Below are positions 20,427-32,765 of a stretch of DNA of 64,000 bases, piece after piece. Location of the stretch: assembly GCF_002575655.3 (NCBI RefSeq), contig NC_053035.3, forward strand, positions 381,587,792 through 381,651,791, written 5' to 3'. The position numbers and the translations under genes were made by a program. Positions within the stretch are counted from its first letter, which is position 1. Every line of letters begins with the position of its first letter. This stretch comes from Aegilops tauschii subsp. strangulata. Taxonomy: Eukaryota; Streptophyta; Magnoliopsida; Poales; Poaceae. A model generated the notes under the pieces. It saw nothing but the letters and a program-made list of their open reading frames with translations, searched no databases and had not been told where the DNA came from.

Positions 20427-23400
20427 ATGGCCTAATGTTTCCCTCAACTTCAACGCGTTCCTAGAGAAAACCAAGCTGAAAGATGATGGTAGCAACTATA
20501 CGGACTGGGCCCGTAACTTGAGGATCATCCTCATAGCTTCCAAGAAAGCATATGTCCTTGAAGCACCGCTAGGTGAAGCACCCATTTTCCTAGCAACTCA
20601 AGACGTTATGAATGCCTGGCAGTCGCGTAGTGATGATTACTCCCTGGTTCAGTGCGGCATGCTTTACAGCTTAGAACCGGGGCTCCAAAAGCGTTTTGAA
20701 CAACACAGAGCATATGAGATGTTCCAAGAGCTGAAAATGGTTTTCCAAGCTCATGCCCGGGTCGAGAGATATGAAGTCTCCGACAAGTTCTACAGTTGTA
20801 AGATGGAGGAAAGCAGTTCTGTCAGCAAGCATATACTCAAGATGTATGGGTTGCACAACCGCTTGTCTCAGCTGGGAGTTAATCTCCCAGATGACTCGGT
20901 CATTGACATGATCCTCCAGTCGCTTCCACCTAGCTACAAGAGCTTTGTTATGAACTACAATATGCAAGGGATGGAGAAGTCCATTCCTGAGTTATATTCA
21001 ATGCTGAAATCAGCGGAGGTGGAAATCAAAAAGGAACATCAAGTGTTGATGGTGAATAAGACCACTAGTTTCAAGAAAGGCAAGGGTAAGAAGAACTTCA
21101 AGAAGGACGGCAAGGGAGTTGTCGCGCCCGGTAAGTATGTTGCCGGGAAGAAGCCAAAGAATGGACCCAAACCTGAGACTCGGTGCTTTTATTGCAAGGG
21201 AAATGGTCACTGGAAACGGAACCGCCCCAAGTACTTAGCGGATAAGAAGGCCGGCAATGCCAAAGGTATATATGATATACATGTTATCGATGTGTACCTT
21301 ACCAGCACTCGTAGTAGCTCCTGGGTATTTGATACCGGTGCGGTTGCTCATATTTGTAACTCAAAACAGGAGCTGCGGAATAAGCAGAGACTGGTGAAGG
21401 ACGAGGTGACGATGCGCGTCGGGAATGGTCCCAAGGTTGATGTGATCGCCGTCGGCACGCTACCTCTACATCTACCTTCGGGATTAGTTTTAAACCTCAA
21501 TAATTGTTATTTAGTGCCAGCTTTGAGCATGAACATTGTATCTGGATCTCGTTTAATGCGAGATGGCTACTCATTTAAATCCGAGAATAATGGTTGTTCT
21601 ATTTATATGAGAGATATGTTTTATGGTCATGCCCCGCTGGTCAATAGTTTATTTTTATTGAATCTTGAACGTGATGTTACACATATTCATAGTGTGAATA
21701 CCAAAAGATGTAAGGTTGATAATGATAGTCCCACATACTTGTGGCACTGCCGCCTTGGTCACATTGGTGTCAAACGCATGAAGAAACTCCATGCAGATGG
21801 ACTTTTGGAGTCTCTTGATTATGAATCATTTGACACGTGCGAACCATGCCTCATGGGCAAAATTACCAAGACTCTGTTCTCCGGAAAAATGGAGTGAGCA
21901 ACCAACTTGTTGGAAATCATACATACTGATGTGTGTGGTCCAAGGAGCGTTGAGGCTCGCGGTGGCTATCATTATGTTCTCACCCTCACTGATGACTTAA
22001 GTAGATATGGGTATGTCTACTTAATGAAACACAAGTCTGCGACCTTTGAAAAGTTCAAGGAATTTCAGAGCGAGGTAGAGAACCAACGTGACAGGAAAAT
22101 AAAGTTCTTACGATCAGATCGTGGAGGAAAAATACTTGGGTCACGAGTTTGGCACACATTTAAGGAAATGTGGAATTGTTTCACAACTCATGCCGCCTGG
22201 AACACCACAGTGTAATGGTGTGTCCGAACGTCGTAATCGCACTCTATTGGTTATGGTGCGATCTATGATGTCTCTTACCGATCTACCGCTATCATTTTGG
22301 GGCTATGCTTTAGAGACTGCCGCATTCACTTTAAATAGGGCTCCGTCGAAATCCGTTGAGACGACACTGTATGAATTATGGTTTGGGAAGAAACCTAAGC
22401 TGTCGTTTCTAAAAGTTTGGGAATGCGATGCTTATGTCAAGAAACTTCAACCTGAAAAGCTCGAACCCAAGTCGGAAAAATGCGTCTTCATAGCATACCC
22501 TAAGGAAACTATTGGGTATACCTTCTACCTCAGATCCGAAGGCAAGATCTTTGTTGCCAAGAATGGATCCTTTCTGGAGAATGAGTTTCTCTCGAAAGAA
22601 GTAAGTGGGAGGAAAGTAGAACTTGATGAAGTACTAGCTCTTGAACCGGAGAGTAGCGCAGCTCAGGAAAATGTTTCTGTGGTGCCTACACCGACTAGAG
22701 AGTAAGTTAATGATGATGATCATGAAACTTCGGATCAAGTTGCTACTGAACTTCGTAGGTCCACAAGGACACATTTCGCACCAGAGTGGTATGGCAACCC
22801 TGTCCTGGAAATCATGTTGTTAGACAATGGTGAACCTTCGAACTATGAAGAAGCGATGGCGGGCCTGGATTCCAACAAATGGCTTGAAGCCATGAAATCC
22901 AAGATAGGATCCATGTATGAAAGCAAAGTATGGAGTTTGACAGACTTGCCTGATGATCGGCAAGCCATAGAGAATAAGTGGATCTTTAAGAAGAAGACTG
23001 ACGCGGATGGTAATGTGACCGTCTATAAGGCTCGACTTGTCGCTAAGGGTTGGCGACAAGTTCAAGGGGTTGACTACGATGAGACCTTATCACCGGTAGC
23101 GAAGCCGAAGTCCATCTGAATCATGTTAGAAATTGCCGCATTCTATGATTATGAGATATGGCAAATGGACGTCAAAACAGCATTCCTTAACGGTTTCCTT
23201 AAGGAAGAATTGTATATGATGCAGCCGGAAGGTTTTGCCGATCCTAAGAATGCTAACAAGGTATGCAAGCTCCAGCGCTCCATCTATGGGCTGGTGCAAG
23301 CATCTCAGAGTTGGAATATTCGCTTTAATGAAGTGATCAAAGCGTTTGGGTTTATGCAGACTTATGGAGAAGCATGTGTCTACAAGAAAGTGAGTGGGAG

Positions 23401-24405
23401 CTCTGTAGCATTTCTCATATTATATGTGGATGACATACTATTGATGGGAAATGATATAGAACTTTGGAAAGCGTAAAGGCCTACTTGAATAAATGTTTTT
23501 CAATGAAGGACCTTGGAGAAGCTGCTTACATATTAGGCATCAAGATCTATAGAGATAGATTGAGACACCTCATTGGTCTTTCACAAAGCACATACCTTGA
23601 CAAGATATTGAAGAAGTTCAATATGGATCAGTCCAAGAAGGGGTTCTTGCCTGTATTGCAAGGTGTGAGATTGAGCACGGCTCAATGCCTGACCTTGGCA
23701 GAAGATAGAGAAAAGACGAGTATCATCCCCTATGCCTCAGCCATAGTGTCTACTATGTATGCCATGCTGTGGACCAGACCTGATGTGAACCTTGCCGTAA
23801 GTTTGGTAGGGAGGTACCAAAGTAATCCCGGTATGGAACACTGGACAACGGTCAAGAATATCCTGAAGTACCTAAAAAGGACTAAGGATATGTTTCTCGT
23901 TTATGGAGGTGACGAAGAGCTCGTCGTAAAGAGTTACGTTGATGCTAGCTTCGACACAGATCTGGATGACTTCAAGTCACAAACCGGATACGTGTACATT
24001 TTGAATGGTGGGGCAGTCAGCTGGTGTAGTTGCAAGCAAAGCGTTGTGGCGGGATCTACATGTGAAGCGGAGTACATAGCAGCCTCGGAGGCAACACGGG
24101 AGGCAGTCTGGATGAAGGAGTTCATCACCGACCTAGGAGTTATTCCCAATGTGTCGGGCCCGATGACTCTCTTCTGTGACAACACTGGAGCTATTGCCCT
24201 TGCCAAGGAGCCCAAGTTTCACAAGAAGACCAGGCATATCAAGCGTCGCTTCAACTCCATTCGTGAATATATTCAAGATGGAGACATAGATATTTGTAAA
24301 GTGCATACGGATCTGAATGTCGCAGATCCGTTGACTAAACCTCTTCCACGAGCAAAACATGATCAACACCAGAACTCTATGGGTGTTCGATTCATCACAA
24401 TGTAA
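20427..24405 (+). pseudogene. Copia gag-pol polyprotein, broken
   Basis: In order: gag (likely start ATG 20427, with a frame break directly after the second codon); a zinc knuckle at about 21184-21222 in which the last cysteine of the CCHC set is asparagine (CFYCKGNGHWKRN); protease with DTG near 21331; GAG-pre-integrase with HCRLGH near 21748; integrase core (HTDVCGP, SDRGG, PPGTPQCNGVSERRNRTL); RT with YVDDILL near 23425; RNase H with KQSVVAGSTCEAEYIA; and a normal stop at 24405. Lesions: frame break near 20432, TGA at 21895-21897, frame break near 22128, TAA at 22703-22705, TGA at 23117-23119 and a frame break near 23463. Two of the stops look like CpG-type C-to-T changes. No lesion removes a whole domain. 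Confidence 0.9.
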
Positions 24406-24426
24406 CTAGATTATTGACTCTAGTGC

Positions 24427-24437
24427 AAGTGGGAGAC
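24427..24437 (+). other. Copia polypurine tract
   Basis: AAGTGGGAGAC immediately precedes the right LTR and follows the gag-pol stop by about 20 bp. Confidence 0.85.
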
Positions 24438-26125
24438 TGTTGGAAATATGCCCTAGAGGCAATAATAAAGTGGTTATTATTATATTTCCTTGTTCATGAT
24501 AATTGTCTGTTGTTCATGCTATAATTGTATTAACCGGAAACCGTAATACATGTGTGAATACATAGACCGTAATATGTCCCTAGTAAGCCTCTAGTTGACT
24601 AGCTCATAGATCAATAAATGGTTATGGTTTCCTGACCATGGACATTGGATGTCGTTGATAACGGGATCACATCATTAGGAGAATGATGTGATGGACAAGA
24701 CCCAACCCTAAGCATAGCACAAGATCGTGTAGTTCGTTTTGCTAGAGCTTTTCTAATGTCAAGTATCGTTTCCTTAGACCATGAGATTGTGCAACTCCCG
24801 GATACCATAGGAATGCTTTGGGTGTACCAAACGTCACAACGTAACTGCGTGGCTATAAAGGTGCACTACAGGTATCTCCGAAAGTGTCTGTTGGGTTGGC
24901 ACGAATCGAGAATGGGATTTGTCACTCCGTATGACGGAGAGGTATCTTTGGGCCCACTCAGTAATGCATCATCATAATGAGCTCAATGTGACTAAGGAGT
25001 TATCCACGGGATCATGCGTTATGGAACGAGTAAAGAGACTTGCCGGTAACGAGATTGAATGAGGTATGAGGATACCGACGATCGAATCTCGGGCAAGTAA
25101 CATACCGATGGACAAAGGGAATTGTATACAGGATTGATTGAATCCCCGACATCGTGGTTCATCCGATGAGATTATCGTGGAACATGTGGGAGCCAACATG
25201 GCTATCCAGATCCCGCTGTTGGTTATTGGCCGGACAGATGTCTTGGTCATGTGTGCATGGTTCCCGAACCCATAGGGTCTACACACTTAAGGTTCGGTGA
25301 CACTAGAGTTATGGGAAATTGTATGTGGTTACCGAAGGTTGTTCGGAGTCCCGGATGAGATCCCGGATGTCACGAGGAGTTCCGGAATGGTACGGAGGTG
25401 AAGAATTATATATGGGAAGTCCAGTTTCAGTCGCCGGAATAATTTCGGGTGTTATCGGTATTGTACCGGGACCACCGAAAGGTGTCCGGGGGTCCACCGG
25501 GTGGGGCCACTTGCCCCAGAGGGCCAAGTCGGCTGAACAAGGGTGGGAACCAGCACCTTAGTGGGCTGGTGCGCCCCCCAAGGGTCCAAGGCGCCTAGGG
25601 TTAGAAACCCTAGGGGGTGAGGGCGCCTCCCACCAAACTTGGGGGGGCAAGTTCCCCCCTGGCCGTCGCCCCACTTGTAGATGGGATCTAAGGGGGCCGG
25701 CCCCCTTCCCCCTTCACCCTATAAATAGAGGGGGGTGGGAGGGCAGCAGCACCCCTTCCCTGGCGCAGCCCTCCCCCTCTCCAACACGTCCTCCTCCTCC
25801 GTGGTGCTTGGCCAAGCCCTGCCGGAGAACCACGAACTCCACCACCACCACGCCGTCGTGCTGCCGGAGTTCTCCCTCAACTTCTCCTCTCCCCTTGCTG
25901 GATCAAGAAGGAGGAGACGTCCCTGGGCTGTACGTGTGTTGAACGCGGAGGCGTCGTCCGTTCGGCGCTTGGATCGGATCTTCCGCGATTTGAATCGCCC
26001 CGAGTACGACTCCATCAACCGCGTTCTTGTAACGCTTCCGCTTAGAGATCTTCAAGGGTAGCATCTCCTAGATTGATCTTGGTGACACGTAGGAAAATTT
26101 TGAATTATTACTATGTTCCCCAACA
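24438..26125 (+). repeat. Right LTR of the Copia element
   Basis: 1688 bp, same termini as the left LTR. The probable TATA box is CTATAAATAG near 25722. Differences from the left copy are spread evenly, with a direct loss of about 30 bp at 26060. Confidence 0.95.
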
Positions 26126-26130
26126 GTGTC
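26126..26130. repeat. Target-site duplication GTGTC, right copy
   Basis: Identical to 17450-17454; ends the Copia insertion. Confidence 0.95.
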
Positions 26131-26186
26131 TTGGGTGATATGCCCCATCACCGTTAAGTAATAAAGCTTTGTTACTTGAAAAAAAA
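26131..26186 (+). mobile_element. LINE 3' tail with A-run
   Basis: TTGGGTGATATGCC follows the Copia TSD; a TAATAAAG motif and a terminal run of eight A residues (26179-26186) mark the 3' end of the LINE whose body stops at 17454. Confidence 0.75.
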
Positions 26187-26383
26187 CTTGAACATAGTTA
26201 CCATTTTTTGGGCGGTTTCATTATTCATAGGCGACTGAAAACCGTGATTGAACATCGGTCAATTTTCTGCTTAGCTCTGAGGTTGAAGGGGTAGACGCTG
26301 CGTTGAGTCGCGAGGATGTTGTCGAGTACTCGGACGGGAGCGTCTATGGAGGGGAGTCATAGGTTGACTATTCGGATACGAAG
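26187..26383. other. Short flank between LINE tail and CACTA terminus
   Basis: About 200 bp. A frame of some 40 codons (GTC at about 26251 to TAG at 26358-26360), rich in acidic residues, is open. The frame after the far CACTA terminus (53308-53460) is in register if one TSD copy is counted. I do not recognise the sequence. Confidence 0.4.
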
Positions 26384-26395
26384 CACTACAAAAAA
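26384..26395 (+). repeat. CACTA left terminal inverted repeat
   Basis: CACTACAAAAAA, followed by AAGACACATCCGTGAC. Matches the inverse complement of 53296-53307 exactly over 12 bp and partly beyond. Confidence 0.85.
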
Positions 26396-26884
26396 AAGAC
26401 ACATCCGTGACATTTTGGGCCGAACGAAATTTTTTTCTGTCATACTTATGACACTTTTATGACGATAATTGTGACAAAACTCGGTATCATCATAGATGTG
26501 GTGGCCTCCTACTTCTATGACAAAAAATCATGACAGAAAATCGGCTTTTCGTCCTGGGCGGGCCGGAGACGCAGCTGCATTACATTCTTTGGGCCGTCCA
26601 TGACGGAAAAAACCGTGGAAGAAGCGAGGGCGAGGAAAATATCGGGGAGTTCCCGGTTACGGTGGCTGGTCGGGGGCCGAGCGATGCGCGTTTCTCTCAT
26701 ACACGCACGCGCGTGTGTGCGAGGCGTTGGGCTCTAACTGAACCTGAGCGAGGTGTTGGGCTCTAACTGAAACCGAGCGATTGCGCAGGCTACGCGTTAC
26801 TGAACTCGAGCGATCGATCGATGGCTGTTAACTGAACCCGATCGAGCGATTCCTTCGCTACTGTTGCTAACTGAAGCCAATCGA

Positions 26885-27700
26885 TGCTGCCTCTGGATGA
26901 ACAGTGAGCATTACTGGGGGGTTTGGATGAACGGTTTCCGGTGGGGGTGGATGAACAGGACCTCGTGGTGTTGCCTCTGGATGAACAGGACCCCGATCGA
27001 TCGAGTCGGTTGGGGCTGGATGAACAGGACCTCGTGGAGGGCTGGATGAACAGGACCACCCCGTGGAGGGCTGGATGAACAGTAGACGGTGGAGCACTGG
27101 ATGAACAGTAGCCCGTGGTGGGGTGGTTGAACAGGAGCCCGTGGAGAGGGCTGGTTGAACAGTAGCCGATGGAGTAGCGCGCGGTGGAGGCTGGATGAAC
27201 AGGAGCCCATGGATGAACAGTCGCAGGTGGAGGCTGGAGGAGGTCGACGGTGGATGAACAGTAGCTCGTGGAGGCTGGAAGGGGGTGGACGGTGGAGATG
27301 AACAGTATCCCATGGAATCCCATTTTGCGGTACGCCACACCCCTCCCGATGAACAGGACCCCCGTTTCGACCGTAGCGCTCCAACACAAGTCCGTTTCCT
27401 CCGTTTTGCGGTACGCCACACCCATCCCGGTCAACAGGACCCCCGTTTCCACCGCAGGAGGTCCGTTTCCTCCGTTTTGCGGTGCGCCAGACCCCTCCTG
27501 ATGAACAGGATCCCGTTTCGAACGTGGCCGGTCAAACACAAGGCCGTTTCCTCCGTTCTGTGGTACGCCAGGCCTCGTTTCCATCGGCTGTTCCGTCCAA
27601 GCCCTCCTGATGAACACGACGACGCATTCCGTTCCGACCCAGCCGGTTGGCTCCCCATGAACACGACAACGACGCTGTTTCTTCGTTCCGACCCAGCCAT
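26885..27700 (+). repeat. Left subterminal array, GATGAACAG motif
   Basis: TGGATGAACAG(T/G)A or close variants recur at irregular spacing of about 15-90 bp, more than a dozen times between 26890 and 27310 and less densely to 27660. The spacers are GC-rich (CCCGTGGAGG type). From 27320 to 27600 the spacer changes to a longer repeated unit with CGTTTTGCGGTACGCCA. Such short motif arrays near CACTA ends are transposase-binding regions in known members; here binding is inferred. The long minus-strand ORF across this block is a by-product of the repeats. Confidence 0.75.
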
Positions 27701-28077
27701 GTACAGGAGCCCTGGCCGTACGTACGCGCGAGTAGGCGTTCGAGACCCGCCCGTATGTGCGCGTGGCCGTAATTACTTTCTTGCACCCTGGCCGCTGTAC
27801 ATACGTGTACATGCTACGTGCGTGCCTCTACTACAACACGTGCGCGCCTCTACATCGACCAGTATGTACGTACACATTCGCGACCAGAATGACAATGCTA
27901 CGTACGCTTCGACCAGGTGGGTCCCGACTGTGAGGCCCTTCCTTGCGTGCGAAGATGTAGCTGGTGGTTCCCAACAGTCAGGGGGGCGAATCGTTTTTTT
28001 CGGACGCACTTCCTTGCGTGTGAAGATGTAGCTGGTAGGTCCCAGCAATCAGGGGGAAACATTTTTTTCACGAAATA

Positions 28078-31050
28078 CGGTGGCCCGTCCGGTGGGTCCC
28101 CGCTGTCACATGCAGGAATAATTATTTTGCGCGTAATAAGGAGGCACTTCCTTGCTGCGGCCGTGGAACTAGCTGTGAGCCTCTCCACGTATAGTCCACG
28201 TCCGATGGAAGCCGTTCCTTGACCATGTTGACCACGCCGCACCGAGAGCACCAGGGCGGTGGACGACGGCGAGGCCTAGGAATGGGGCGACGCGGAGCCG
28301 GGGAAGACGCGGCAGTGGATGCCCACGCGTAGAGGAGTATGAGGGTTCACTGGGTCGATGCGGGGTGAGGCTGCCGTCGCCGCAGAATAACAAGGGGTGT
28401 GGGTGAGTAGAGGGATGGCCTGGCCAGCAGTGGGAGTAGTATGGGGCGGTGAGGCCTCCGCCACATCGCAGCTGGCCACGGGAGGCAGGAGCACGAGGCA
28501 CGACCGACGCTGGTTTGGGCGGCTGGAGCAAGAAGACCAGAGGTTGAAGAAGCACTACGGCCGTTGGATGGACATCGTACGGTCACTTGAGCTAGAATCG
28601 TGCATATTGACTAAGTTGACAAAGCCCTCCGTCCCCGTCAACTTAGTAGGCCCACAAGTCTGCCTGCCACTATACCGGGTCCCAGCTAGCAGGGGAGTAT
28701 TCATTTTTTGTGCGTAATAAGGAGGCACTTCCTCGCGTGCGAAGATATAGCTGGTGGGTCCGAGCTGTCAGCGGCGGTAACGTTTTTTCCGCGAAATACA
28801 GAGGCCCTTTCGGTGGGTCCCAGATGTTAGGTGGAGGAATCATTATTTTGCGCGTAATAAGGAGGCATTTCCTTGCGTGCGGCCGTGGACCCAGCTGTGA
28901 GCCTCTCCACGTACAGTCCACTTCAGATGCATGCCGGTCGTTGACCACGTTGACCAGGCTGCGCCGAGAGCACCAGGGCGGTGGACAACGGCGAGGCCTA
29001 GGAAGGGAACGACACGGAGCCAGGGAAGACTCGGCAGTTGTTTCCCACGGGGAGTACGACTGTACGAGGGTTTACTGGTTCGTCTGCTGTCGCCGGAGAA
29101 TAACAGTAGGTGTGGGTGAGTAGAGGGATGGATAGGCCAGCAATGGGAGTACGGTGGGGCGGTGACGCCTGCACTGCAGCACAGCCGACCGCGGGGAGGA
29201 GTGAGCAGGCAGTCCCGTCGGCGCTTGTTTGAGTGGCTGGAGCAGGAAGAGCAGAGATTGAAGAAGCACGATGGCCATTGGATGGACATCCAACAGTCAC
29301 TGCTTGTGCGTCAACCTTTTTTTAGGAAAGCCTCAAATCTGTGGAAAACAGCATATAGCCCATCTGCCATTATTTCTAATAATTTACATCCCATTTGCTA
29401 ATTCTTAAGGTTTTTTGGAGCCCGTATTCTTTTTATTAGCATTACAGCCCATATTGTGGCCACGGTTAAAAAATTATACGAAATTTTGCATATTTCGGTG
29501 CGGTCCGAACTGTTTTTAATCCCGAAATTTTGAGTCACATTCAAACTGATTTTAAAAATAAATGTATATCAATATAAAATCCAACAAATTGTCCACGCAT
29601 AAAAATCAATGCAGTTTAAAATCTCGAAATGAAAAAAAGAAATTTGAAACTAATTGCCGGTTTGATGTGTTTTAAAAATGTACAACCCATTTCTCATTAC
29701 TGATAGGCCATTTTCTCGGCCAGCCGAATGAAGCTCTCCTCGTCTTGAAAGATTTGCAGCCCAACATGCCTGACAAAGCAACTTACTTGGCAAATCAAAA
29801 AAACTGGGTTGTGGCCATGGACCCAGCTGCGGCCGTGGACCCAGTTGTCAGCCTCTCCACGTACAGTACTCTTCCGATGGAAGTCGGTCGTTGACCACAT
29901 TGACCATGCTGCGCCGAGAGCACCAAGGCGGTGGACGACGGCGAGGCCTAGGAAGGGGACGACGCGGAGCCGGGGAAGATGCAGCAGTGGATGCCCACGC
30001 GGAGAGGAGTACGAGGGTTCACTGGTTCGGCTGCGGTGTGAGGCTGCCGTCGCCGCAGAATAACAGGGGGTGTGGGTGAGTGGAGGGATGGCCTGACCAG
30101 CGGTGGGAGTAGTATGGGGGCGGTGAGGCCTTCGCGGCAGCACAGCCGGCCACGGGAGGTAGGAGCAGGCGGCACGACCGGCGCTGCTTTGGGCGGCTAG
30201 AGCAAGAAGACCAGAGGTTGAAGAAGCACTAAGACTGTTGGATGGACATTGTACGGTCACTGGAGCTAGAATCGTTCATATTGACTAAGTTGACAAAGCC
30301 CTCCGTCCCCGTCAACTTAGTAGGCCCACAAGTCAGCCTCCCACTATGGTGGGTCCTAGCTGGCAGGGGGGTATTCATTTTTTTGTGCGCAATAAGGAGG
30401 CACTTCCTTGCGTGCTAAGATATAGTTGGTGGGTCCGACCTGTCAGCAGAGGGAATGTTTTTTTCGTGAAATACAGAGGCCCTTCCGGCGGGTCCTAGAT
30501 GTCAGGTGTAGGAATCATTATATTGCGCGTAATAAGGAGGCATTTCCTTGTGTGCGGCCGTGGACCCAGCTGTCAGCCTCTCCACGTACAATCCACTTCC
30601 GATGGATGTCGTTCGTTGACCACGTTGACCACGCCGCGCCGAGAGCACCAGGGCGGTGGACGACGGCGAGGCCTACAAAGGGAACGACACGAAGCCGGGG
30701 AAGACACGGCAGTGGCTGCCCACATAGTGGAGAGTACGAGGGTTGACTGGTTTGGCTGCCGTCGCCGGAAAATAACAGGAGGTGTGGGTGAGTAGAGGGA
30801 TAGACAGGGCAAGGATGTGAGTATATGATGGGGTCGTGAGGCCTGCCTGGCAGCACAGCCAGCCACGAGAGGCGGGAGCATGCGGTTCCGACGGCGCTGG
30901 TTTGGGCGGCTGGGGCAGGAATATCAGAGACTGAAGAAGCACGATTGCCGTTAGATTGACATCTAACGGTCTGACGCTGGTAGAGTCGATTGTTGACTAA
31001 GTTTCTTTTTTGAGAAACCTTGTGTACGCATGAACTTAGTAGGCCCACAA
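28078..31050 (+). repeat. Four diverged copies of a 0.5-0.7 kb unit
   Basis: Copies lie at about 28078-28690, 28800-29300, 29810-30360 and 30480-30990. Each has, in order: GCGCGTAATAAGGAGGCA, a GGCCGTGGACCCAGCTG segment, TTGACCA-GTTGACCA, GAGAGCACCAGGGCGGTGGA, GGGTGTGGGTGAGTAGAGGG, and AAGAAGCAC...TTGGATGGACAT. Similar ORFs on both strands are carried by all four but are interrupted at different places. AT-rich spacers (29330-29800, 31000-31350) separate some copies. Probably part of the CACTA subterminal region; no function known to me. Confidence 0.7.
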
Positions 31051-32075
31051 GTCAGCCTCCAAATCTGTGGCAGACAACATAGAGCCAATTTGCTATTTTT
31101 TAATAATTTGCAGCCCATTTGCTAATTCTTAAGTAATTTATTACAGACCCATTTTCTGCCCAGGACCACGGTCAAAAAGTTCAACCTTATTTTGCATATT
31201 TCGGTGGAGTCCGAACTGTTGTAATCCTGAAATGATAAACATTTTTTTAAGAACTTATTGATTTGCCAAGAAAAATCGTTTTGTTTTTGTAAGCAAATAA
31301 GATGTGGGACAATTGAGTTGGTTTAAGGGAAAACCAATGGTAAAAAAATCAGCGCTGGGAGGGAAAACAACAACAAAAATAAGGATGTAAATATGAAAAG
31401 GGAATTTTATGTATTTTCAATATAATGATACGTGTATATGAACTAGTAAAACTATAGGTAGAGATTAGAAAACGGATGTAGGACATGCGTTTCAAGAGGA
31501 AAATAGAACTGGGTTGTGTGTTTGATTCAGTAAAAAACTGCCTGCGGATGTTATAAGACAAAATATAACTAACGCTGGCGGGCCAGAGGCCAGTAGATAG
31601 CTGCTGGATCTTTGTGCCCCATTGTCGTCATGGGCAGGGCCTGTTAAGAACAAAACCAAGCCTGGGCAGTCTACAGCCCAGTTGAAACTTGCTCGACCTG
31701 AAAAAACAATATACGTGCTCAATAAACGAGAGAATTCTGCAAGTACAGACTGATAACTGGGATGCAGCAGGGATATTGTTTTTTCATCGTGATAATAAGA
31801 GCATGCACTTGTTTCGAATAATTTGGAGAATTGGGAATTCGAACGGCAGGTGCTTATGCTACCCATCAAGTAAAAATCAGGTGCCTGAAAATTCGTTTCG
31901 AAACAAATGATTCAGCTTTATATCCACGTCGACCCTCGACGTGATGGTTGGAAGCAAATGCCAAGTTCATACCAAAAGATCGTTAACAACAATACCAACT
32001 TGCGGACGACAAGGTAGTACAAGTACCAATACCAAACTAACTTATAATCTTTTTACTCCTGGCTCTAGTGTTCGT
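31051..32075. other. AT-rich stretch, no gene seen
   Basis: Contains sequence similar to the spacer at 29380-29550 (TTTGCATATTTCGGTG) and then unremarkable DNA up to the NAC fragment. Confidence 0.5.
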
Positions 32076-32759
32076 CTAGTAGAAAATCTTGCAGAGGACC
32101 AGCTCCCGCTCCTTCTCTTGCTCCAGGTCCCCGAGGTGGTACTGGTGCATCACCCAGTTGGTCCTCTGTTGGTCGAAGTTCTTGTTGGTGTGCAGCACCA
32201 GAACCTTTTTGCTGCCCTTCTGCCGACCGTTGACCATTGCCGGTGTTGTGCCACATCGCGTGCATGCCGCACTCCGACTGTATGTTTTGACGCGTCCACG
32301 TGCCCTTTTGAACGCCCTGGAATTGCGCTGGAAGAAATGCTTGCTTAGGCCACTCAGTGTGATACCTGCAGTATTGTCGAATAAAGGTTTTAGTGTACGT
32401 AGTTGGCATTTTCATAACATCTTTGGCATGTTGCAGTCACTTGTTTCACTTTTTATTAACTGTTAAATTGTAATTGCTTCACCAGGTTTGCGTCTAAAAA
32501 GCAAAATAGAGCTATAAACAAAAGAATATGTTTGTGCAAGTAGACGGCTGATCGGTGTCTTACCTGGAAGTTTCTCAGGATGGGTGTAGCATATGCCGTG
32601 CTCGCTGCCGATGATTGGTATGAACAAATCGATGAGAGGGTGAGATCTCGCGCTGTCAGCACTCACTTTAGCCTCAAGGTGCTCGATCAGCTCCTGATCC
32701 ATGGGATCAAACTTGACGCCAGCCGGCAGCACCCCGGCCAATCCTTCTTCGACTTGCAT
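32076..32759 (-). pseudogene. NAC transcription factor gene fragment, two exons
   Basis: Exon A (about 32759-32564) encodes the first half of a NAC domain: [21 protein letters not shown], then [10 protein letters not shown] and [15 protein letters not shown] donor (GTAAGA at 32563) and AG acceptor (CTGCAG before 32365) bound an intron of about 198 bp in matching phase. Exon B (32365-32076) gives LSGLSKHFFQRNSRAF, then VNGRQKGSKKVLVLHTN, TNWVMHQYHLGDLEQEKE and ends KIFY followed at once by a TAG stop. This wording is that of the SOG1/ANAC075-like NAC group. About 20-25 residues between RAF and NGRQKG are not recognisable in the open frame but recognisable in another, so two compensating indels are likely. 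The start of the gene and everything after the NAC domain are missing. It lies within the CACTA borders, so probably captured DNA; the retained intron excludes a processed copy. Confidence 0.75.
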
Positions 32760-32765
32760 CGGTTA

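Larger units (their letters stand above)
17455..26125 (+). mobile_element. Complete Copia element, BARE/WIS/Angela type (8671 bp)
   Basis: Two LTRs of about 1.69 kb with TG...CA ends, a degenerate primer site, a gag-pol region in the Copia order (gag, protease, integrase, RT, RNase H), a polypurine tract and perfect 5-bp TSDs. The LTR start TGTTGGAAATATGCCCTAGA and the gag segment IILIASKKAYVLEAPLG are those I associate with the BARE-1/WIS/Angela family, the commonest Copia family in Triticeae. The structure is complete but the coding region has several stops and frame changes, so it could move only with proteins from relatives. The LTRs differ by many substitutions (several per cent by eye) plus an indel of about 30 bp, so it is older than the LARD insertion to the left. 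Confidence 0.95.

Noticed and set aside
26790..27812. 340-codon minus-strand ORF with VHPA/CSSS repeats
   Set aside because: Antisense translation of the GATGAACAG subterminal array; repeat-driven.
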